Shown here: piece by piece, positions 57,323 through 64,000 of the stretch | How the letters are laid out: each line of letters begins with the position of its first letter | Position numbering within the stretch: position 1 is the stretch's first letter | Assembly: GCA_011033025.1 (NCBI GenBank) | Contig: WFMF01000164.1 | Span: 305,083 to 369,082 of the forward strand | Length of the DNA: 64,000 nucleotides | Direction: 5' to 3' | Source of the DNA: Beroe forskalii | Lineage: Eukaryota; Ctenophora; Nuda; Beroida; Beroidae | Notes under the pieces: generated by a model | Database searches by the model: none | The model's input: only the letters and a program-made list of their open reading frames with translations | Told to the model about the DNA's origin: nothing | Position numbers and translations under genes: made by a program

Positions 57323-57712
57323 ATGCTCATGAAATATATCTTAATGAAAGCCCCCTCAGGTGGTAGAAAGCGTCCCGCCCTGGATGAGCCCGTCAACTCC
57401 TCACTGGAAATCAACACCCCAGCGGCACATGGCAAAAGATTTATTTCAAAGAGAAGAAGACGGAATGAACCAACTGTCGCAGCAGAATCCCAAGCACCAC
57501 TATCACTGAACTCAGCAATGATTACTACCAAAGGGGACTCAAGCGCAAGCACCAAGCTTGACTTAAACGAGCTGAACGAGGAGGAAGAGACACAACTACT
57601 CAATGACCTCCCAGCAGCATTAGCTAGTTCCTTCAGGAACACCTTGGAAATGAACTCAAATCACCAAGAAGAGAATAATACTGCCATGGACTTAGATATG
57701 TCTACTTATTAA
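57323..57712 (+). CDS. Unknown small protein with basic patch and acidic tail, copy 2
   Basis: 129 codons from MLMKYILMKAPSGGRKR to STY. The stretch shared with copy 1 (11318-11700) is the same in sequence from MKAPSGG onward, so the second methionine may be the true start. Same basic and acidic parts as copy 1. Intact. Confidence 0.5.
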   Translation: MLMKYILMKAPSGGRKRPALDEPVNSSLEINTPAAHGKRFISKRRRRNEPTVAAESQAPLSLNSAMITTKGDSSASTKLDLNELNEEEETQLLNDLPAALASSFRNTLEMNSNHQEENNTAMDLDMSTY

Positions 57713-57984
57713 CCTCATAATAAATTTGTCTCCTAAAAAAGATCGAAGAAGTAAAGATGAAGCTGAATGAAATTTCGTTCGCTTAGGAACCCCTATAATT
57801 TTATAAGTAGGTGATTCATTATTTTTGATAAATTCTAGTCGAAAAAAGTCTGGGTCAAGGAACCCTTATCAAAACTTGCACCAAACCTTAGCTGAGAATA
57901 AAGATCCATCCCTACACCTGCTTTCTGCAGGGAGAAGGAACAAACCTTCCAGAATCAGTGTAAAAATCATCTAGAATGCGAATA

Positions 57985-58341
57985 CATTTACTAGAGGAAG
58001 ATTTACTGTTTTATCGTGATCAATTGATGAGAACACGCATCGCATGCATTATATTTGATAAAGAATTGATATATGATAAAGAATATAATGCAATACCTTA
58101 TTTCAGCCACATTGAATTGCAATAGAATAAAGATGTAAAGGGTCGAAGGAAGAAGATGAATATGGGTCGAATTCTGTTTGCTGATGAAAAGTTAAAATAT
58201 AGATCTATTCATACACCTTCAGGGAGAAGGAAACGAAAGGCAAAGACCCCTTCCGGAAATCAGGCAAACGTCAAATCTTCTACAGAGAGAGATTTTCACT
58301 GCAGTAAAAGATTGATAAAAGAATGTAATGTAATTGGTTAG
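57985..58341 (+). pseudogene. Basic-protein module, tandem unit 1
   Basis: One frame reads LEEDLLFYRDQLMRTRIACI, FDKELIYDKEYN, a stop, GRRKKMNMGRILFADEKLK, then TPSGRRKRKAKTPSGNQANV and STERDFHCSKRL. The 61-codon part from 58156 is open. Compare 15060-15577 and 60690-61060. Confidence 0.45.
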
Positions 58342-59407
58342 AAGAAATGTAGTTTGATTATTTTCTCACAAACTCATAACTCGTATGGTAACTCGTACGA
58401 CGTACATGACAGTATGACAAGAAATATTTAAATTTAAAGATGTTTTATTTTGCGATTACTCGTAGGAAATAGTCTTCTCTGCTACTTCAATAAGAACTGC
58501 CAAAGATAAGTAAGTAAGCAAGGATCGCATTTTCCAACAAAAATAGGTCTTTGGAAAATAAAAGAATAAAAGAAAGAATACAAGAGAGGAGGAATGTTTG
58601 CGCAGAGTACCTACTGATATGTTCTATGAAAAGATGCAGTTACATCTGTGCATTGCAGAGTTCTCGTCTGGTAATAAGATGCTTCCATATTTTAACTTAC
58701 CCAGCCCAGAAGGCAAATGAACATAGCCAGTGAATATTTGTCACATATTCTTCAATGTGGTAGTCACAACCAGTGGCCACGCAGCAGCGCAGTGTTATCT
58801 TAATAAGCACCTCAAAAATAGAAGAATAAGGAAAAGGAACGACAGTACGACACACCACTTTTTGCGAACAATCGCAGTGCGATATTGAGACATCTACCAC
58901 ACACGTTTCGCAAGTAAGTTAATATGACTCTATGAGTTGTAAAATAGTTTATTATATCTGAATTTGATAAAGAAATTAAACTTGCGTTATTGTACACAGA
59001 TCGTCGACTGAGTGCAAAAAAAGCTGATTGCAAAACAATCCTATCTCCAACTTTTGTCTACTGCCTCTCTGGAGGCCCCTTCACCCTTTGGAATCGATTC
59101 CATACTCAAATATGTCATTTTAGGCCTAAAAATATCATAAATCCATTGCCAAATTTTGGTGAGTGAAAGACAATCCTATGGTACCTTAGGATCCCTGTCC
59201 ACCATAATCTGCAAAATAACTTAGTTTATACAGGAGTTAGGATAGAATGTTCAAATTGAGAAAAGGGGCGTGGCCCCCCGAAGGCAACCGATAACTCGTA
59301 AAAACCTCCCAAAATCGCAAACCGAAGACGTACGAAACATAATAATATTCATAAGCTTATACGCTTTCACAAAGGGCACGCCCCTATGCTCATGAAATAT
59401 ATCTTAA

Positions 59408-60435
59408 TGAAAGCCCCCTCAGGTGGTAGAAAGCGTCCCGCCCTGGATGAGCCCGTCAACTCCTCACTGGAAATCAACACCCCAGCGGCACATGGCAAAA
59501 GATTTATTTCAAAGAGAAGAAGACGGAATGAACCAACTGTCGCAGCAGAATCCCAACTGTTGTAAACCAGATAATGGGATCGGGGATCGGGATGCAATAA
59601 GTCATCCCATCCACGATCACTACAGCAGGACGGTGAGTTACAATTCTCGCCGTGCGTACAACACTTCATATTTTAACTTCCATTAACTCATCTGCTTGAA
59701 ATAATTGAGTAATGAGTATTGGAATCCAAAAACGGAGTACGTTCCCCCGACAGCACCTGAGTTCCAGATAATGGGTTTTAACACTGCGAATAACACTCTC
59801 ATCTCTAATCTCATTAACCAGCCATAATTTCAGTTTGGGAGCTTGTGCATGACCGGCACGCTAACCCGTGGCATCCCAGTGACAGCTAACAAGGAGACTT
59901 CAGGAACTACCAGTTCCACGGCGAGACGTCAGAGACGGCGAGACGATGTGCGGAACAACACGTGCACGCTGCGTTACGAAGCATCTGGGTCCACGGGAGG
60001 CTTCCATGAATCACATGATCACCAAAGAGACTAATTATGTTTTTAACAAGTTTTAACGTTGAGATACGTCAGTAACGTGCTAATCACAAGATTATATAAG
60101 ACCGATGATTCGGGTTGTTTTTCAGAATTTTATGACATCATAATATACTAAATATTGCCTACGATATTTCTTGTTTCACGACTCCCAATTCCTTGAAATT
60201 CACATTAACCAGGACTACATCAATCACTGAACTCAGCATTGATTACTACCAAAGGGGACTCAAGCGCAAGCACCAAGCTTGACTTAAACGAGCTGAACGA
60301 GGAGGAAGAGACACAACTACTCCTTGACCTCCCAGCAGCATTAGCTAGTTCCTTCAGGAACACCTTGGAAATGAACTCAAATCACCAAGAAGAGAATATA
60401 ATACTGCCATGGACTTAGATATGTCTACTTATTAA
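59408..60435 (+). pseudogene. Acidic-tail protein, interrupted copy 3
   Basis: The reading frame matches copy 2 up to about 59554 (end of QQNPN/ESQ region) and resumes at about 60219 with the sequence for SALITTKGDSSASTK. The insertion also removed ~9 bases, and an extra two bases lie near 60395, so the gene is broken. Confidence 0.7.
59555..60218. mobile_element. Insertion in tandem unit 2
   Basis: Absent from unit 1 and from the left-arm copy. It contains a 63-codon frame (59843-60034) rich in Thr, Ser and Arg without known motif, and ccagataatggg twice (59570, 59764). No inverted ends are evident. Confidence 0.6.
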
Positions 60436-61163
60436 CCTCATAATAAATTTGTCTCCTAAAAAAGATCGAAGAAATAAAGATGAATCTGAATGAAATTTCG
60501 TTCGCTTAGGAACCCCTATAATTTTATAAGTAGGTGATTCATTATTTTTGATAAATTCTAGTCGAAAAAAGTCTGGGTCAAGGAACCCTTATCAAAACTT
60601 CGTACCAAACCTTAGCTGAGAATAGATTCATCCTTAACCTGCTCTGCAGGAGAAGGAACAAACCTTCCAGAAATCCGTGTAAAAATCATCTAGAATGCAA
60701 ATACATATTACTAGAGGAAGACTTACTGTATTATCGTGATCAATCGATGAGAACACGCATCGCATGCATTATATTTGATAAAGAATTGATATATGATAAA
60801 GAATATAATGCAATACCTTATTTCAGCCACATTGAATTGCAATAGAATAAAGATGTAGAGGGTCGAAGGAAGAAGATGAATATGGGTCAAATTCCGGTTG
60901 CTGATGAAAAGTTAAAATATAGATAGATATTCATACACCTTCAGGGAGAAGGAAACGAAAGGCAAAGACCCCTTCCGGAAATCAGGCAAACGTCAAATCT
61001 TCTACAGAGCGAGATTACCACTGCAGTAAAAGATTGATAAAAGAATGTAATGTAATTGGTTAGAAGAAATGTAGTTTGATTATTTTCTCACAAACTCATA
61101 ACTCGTATGGTAACTCGTACGACGTACATGACAGTATGACAAGAAATATTTAAATTTAAAGAT

Positions 61164-61840
61164 GTTTTATTTTGCAATTACTCGTAGGAAATAGTCTTCT
61201 CTGCTACTTCAATAAGAACTGCCAAAGATAAGTAAGTAAGCAAGGATCGCATTTTCCAACAAAAATAGGTCTTTGGAAAATAAAAGAATAAAAGAAAGAA
61301 TAAAAGAGAGGAGGAATGTTTCCGCAGAATACCTACTGATATGTTCTATAAAAAGATGCAGTTACATCTGTAGATTGCAAAGCTCTCGTCTGGTATAAAG
61401 AAAATAAGGAAAATGGACAACACACCACTTCCAGCCCATTATCGCATAGCGATATGTACCTATCGCACACGTTTTACAATTAAGTAGTTCATTATATCTG
61501 ATAAAGAAATTAGAAATGCATTATTGTACACAGATCCAGTCACATTTAATTGTAAATAAAGAAAAAGTCAAAAGGTCAAAGTAAGACGGTGGATATGAGT
61601 TAGGATATCCATTCGCTGAGGAACCCTTATCACCACTCTGCTACACAAATGAGAGTACTATGTCATTGTGATGGATACGTGTTTATGTAGTATTGGCGCC
61701 TGGTAGGCTGCTCACAGGTTTCTTGAAGTGCGCTACAGTCTATCATTTGATTTGAAACACATTATAGAAATATGATACCATTCAAAAGTTAGGGTTAGAC
61801 TGCGCAATTGGGAGGAAGGGCACTTCTACTGTTCTATGAG
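61164..61840 (+). repeat. Partial third unit joined to repeat B
   Basis: Begins like the tandem units, then switches near 61390 to sequence like 54110-54660, including ttcgctgaggaacccttatc. It is interrupted by the LINE at about 61841. Confidence 0.75.
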
Positions 61841-63432
61841 AAGTGTGCTTCTAGTTTGAGTGTCCCTATCCACCTTCTATGGTCAGAATCCATGTCCACT
61901 GGTAAAGTACCGAGCTTCTACAAGAAAGGGCTGGTTACACCACTCTTTAAGAAAGGTAGTAGATGAAGCTGCCAACTACTGAGCCTGTAACTCTGACGTC
62001 ACATGTGGTGGTGTATGGAGAGAGTGGTCCAGAAAAACACATGGTACACCATCTTGAATCTAACAACCTGTTAACTGAGAACCAACACGGTTTTAGATCA
62101 AACAGAAGCTGTCTCACTCAAATGCTTGACCATTTCGATGGTATATTCGGAAGGGCTAACAAATGGTAAAGACACAGATTCCATCTACCTGGACTATGCA
62201 AAAGCGTTTGATAAAGGTTGACTTGGAACTTCTCATCTCTAAGCTTAGGAGATATGGGTTTCACAACAAACTTATAGAATGGATCCAGTCGTTCCTCACT
62301 GATCGAGATCAAGTGGTGGTTCTGAATGGTGTTCACTCAGACCTCGCTAAGGTTTTGAGCGGTGTACCTCAAGGGAGGCGTGCTAGGGCCACTCCTGTTC
62401 ATATTGTTCATGAATGACTTAGAACAAGTGGTGGCTTCATCTAAGGTCAGCTTCTTTGCCGACGATACTAGAGTTTCTAAACAGATTGGCTGCCTTGAAG
62501 ACTGCTTGCTGCTTCAAGATGATCTGTACAGAATTCTTCAATGGTCACAGGAAACATGAATCTCCATGAACAAAAGTTTGAGCTCTTGAATCACCTTCAC
62601 TGCAGTAAAAGCTCAAACTTCGAACTCCTTTTTTGTTGCCGAAACCTTGTGCTACAAAGTTTCCGATGAGGTACTACTCAGTCCAGTTGAACACGTCAGA
62701 GATCTCGGAGTTCGTGTATCATGATCTCAGCTGGTCTAGGCACATTGGGAATATAGTGTCAAAAGCCGAAGCTCTTTGTCTTGGGTGTTCAGTGTTTTCA
62801 AAACTCGTGACAGAACTGTCATGTTGACTCTCTACAAGTCGCTAGTTAGAAGCACTCTGGAGTACTGTTGCCCACTGTGGAACCCATGCAAAGTTACTGA
62901 AATCCAGCTCTTAGAGGGGGGTACAAAGAACATTCACTAAGTCGAATTGGTGGTCTACAGCATCTCAACTATTGGGGAAAGGCTTGCTGAACTGAAGCTC
63001 ATGTCACTGCAGCGCAGGCGGGAACGCTATGTCATCTTGATGATGTGGAAGATCCTCCACAAAGTTGTCCCAAACTGTTGACATCACTTTCAAAACGACA
63101 CCAAGACATGGTTCTGTGGCTATTATTCCTCCACTGTCAAAGTCCAGCTCGTCAGGAAATCAGACGCTGTATGACAGGTTCTTCTCAGTTCAAGGACCGA
63201 AACTGTGGAACAAGGTGCCGGTTGATGTTAAAGCTACAAAATCGTTTGAATCGTTCAAAATCGCACTGTCGAAATTCGTTGCTTTGATACCAGACCACCC
63301 TCCGGTCTCTGGTTACAGCTGCAGCTGGTCGAACTCATTGGTAGACTACACGCCATCGACCTCGAGGTGGTCGGACATCTGATGGCCCTTCTGACTAACG
63401 GATAAACTTCACCAAGTTACCAAGTTAGTTAG
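61841..63432 (+). pseudogene. 5'-truncated, decayed LINE copy
   Basis: Begins in the middle of the reverse transcriptase (region of KKCASSLSVPIHLLWSES) and runs to the same 3' tail as the intact LINE. FADDTRVSKQIG and GVPQG are recognisable, but there are many frameshifts and stops. The empty site is visible in the other repeat-B copy near 54690, showing a few target bases were lost on insertion. Confidence 0.9.
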
Positions 63433-64000
63433 ACTGATTTTACTGTACCAGATTTCTAGATTTTGACATTACGATTTTGCAACACGAATTTCAAGTCTCC
63501 ACATTCTCTTACTAAAAAGTTTCGAACAAAGTCTTAGCTCATTTTATCCAAACAAAAACCCTTAATTTTAAAGTGAACCTAAGTTAGAAGTTTACAATTG
63601 TTCGAAATCTTTGCGATGAAATATCTGATCTGAAGTTCAGGAGGAAGAAGAATACAAGACATATTCTTTGCGAGCTCAGTCATTCAGAGAAAGCCTCGTC
63701 ATAATTTATATTTCCTTGCTTCCATGTAAGTTAAGTTGAAGTTAAAATCATGACTGATGAGTGATGATGGATTAATACTATAAAGAAAATCTAACAATCT
63801 ATTAACGTGTGCTTTTTGTACATAATATTTCAGCCACATTTAATCATTTAATTGTAATTGAAGAAAACTCAAATTCCGGAAAAAAAAAGATGAATTGAGT
63901 CAAATTCCGTTCCCATTTCTTCCTAAGAGGAAAAAAGTAATTACCCTAAGGGAAATAAGGGGCCAAATTAGGAAAAAAAACCCTTATAAAAAAGAAGGGG
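63433..64000 (+). repeat. Repeat B family, third copy
   Basis: Continues the sequence interrupted by the LINE and parallels 54700-55500, with gatgaaatatctgatctgaa at about 63614. The last ~60 bases are G/A-rich and of low complexity at the window edge. Confidence 0.7.

Larger units (their letters stand above)
56380..58439 (+). repeat. 2.06-kb tandem unit 1
   Basis: Starts tttattttgcgatttctcgt and is followed directly by a second unit starting the same way at 58440, and a third, partial, at about 61163. Carries the acidic-tail protein and the basic-protein module. Confidence 0.9.
58440..61164 (+). repeat. 2.06-kb tandem unit 2, with a 664-bp insertion
   Basis: Length 2725, which equals unit 1 plus the insertion at 59555-60218. 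Its copy of the acidic-tail protein is interrupted by that insertion; the basic-protein module (60690-61060) carries extra indels. Confidence 0.9.

Overview
The window is a repeat-rich piece of animal nuclear DNA. It has spliced genes with GT-AG introns, CpG-containing islands and several classes of eukaryotic transposon, and no bacterial operon structure. Overall AT-richness, introner-sized to multi-kilobase introns, a CR1/L2-like LINE and a Ty3/gypsy-like element suggest an invertebrate, possibly an early-branching metazoan. I cannot name the species. Two host genes are securely identified, both on the minus strand: translation elongation factor 2 (EEF2, eleven coding pieces spread over 27.4-48.3 kb) and the exosome subunit EXOSC8/Rrp43 (two exons, 36.3-37.6 kb). 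EXOSC8 lies inside EEF2 intron 8 on the same strand. || Layout. 1-4.3 kb: an internally deleted LTR retrotransposon (minus) with Gag zinc knuckles joined to an integrase tail. 4.3-10.3 kb: low-information DNA, a relic of a family-B-polymerase-like protein and a cluster of direct repeats. 10.3-23.6 kb: the left arm of a large, interrupted inverted duplication, carrying exon-like pieces of unknown proteins, a foldback transposon and an SGNH-hydrolase-like relic. 23.6-27.4 kb: short direct repeats, a decayed mobile-element protein and a GC-rich block of hairpin MITEs. 27.4-48.3 kb: EEF2 with EXOSC8 nested in it, heavily invaded by transposons. 48.4-51.5 kb: a foldback MITE upstream of EEF2, then mostly unannotatable sequence. 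51.5-61.8 kb: the right arm of the inverted duplication, including a 2.06-kb tandem duplication. 61.8-63.4 kb: a 5'-truncated, decayed second LINE copy. || The EEF2/EXOSC8 locus is the most unusual part. (i) EEF2 intron 3 holds a minisatellite that includes about seven copies of the exon-4 acceptor plus the first ~27 exon bases, all in sense orientation. (ii) EXOSC8 intron 1 ends in eight 42-bp repeats, each carrying the acceptor and start of exon 2; because 42 is 14 codons and no stop is present, every acceptor could be used in frame. (iii) EEF2 exon 7 carries a 41-nt extra stretch that copies the spliced exon7-exon8 junction. (iv) The last EEF2 exon is split by a 7.3-kb composite insertion flanked by an exact 19-bp duplication; the insertion offers a 5' splice site but no matching 3' site. 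(v) EEF2 also lacks one base at two places. Together these mean EEF2 here is a disrupted or mis-assembled copy, or is spliced in a non-standard way. EXOSC8 looks intact (276 codons when the most downstream acceptor is used). || Transposon boundaries are unusually clear. Two elements with exact 8-bp target duplications sit in the EEF2 intron 3 minisatellite, and one of them contains a nested element filled with a 22/44/220-bp higher-order satellite. A TTAA-flanked palindrome, a TA-flanked MITE with an empty paralogous site and an element with rich subterminal repeats are also present. The only intact transposon ORF is the 1034-residue LINE endonuclease/reverse transcriptase.
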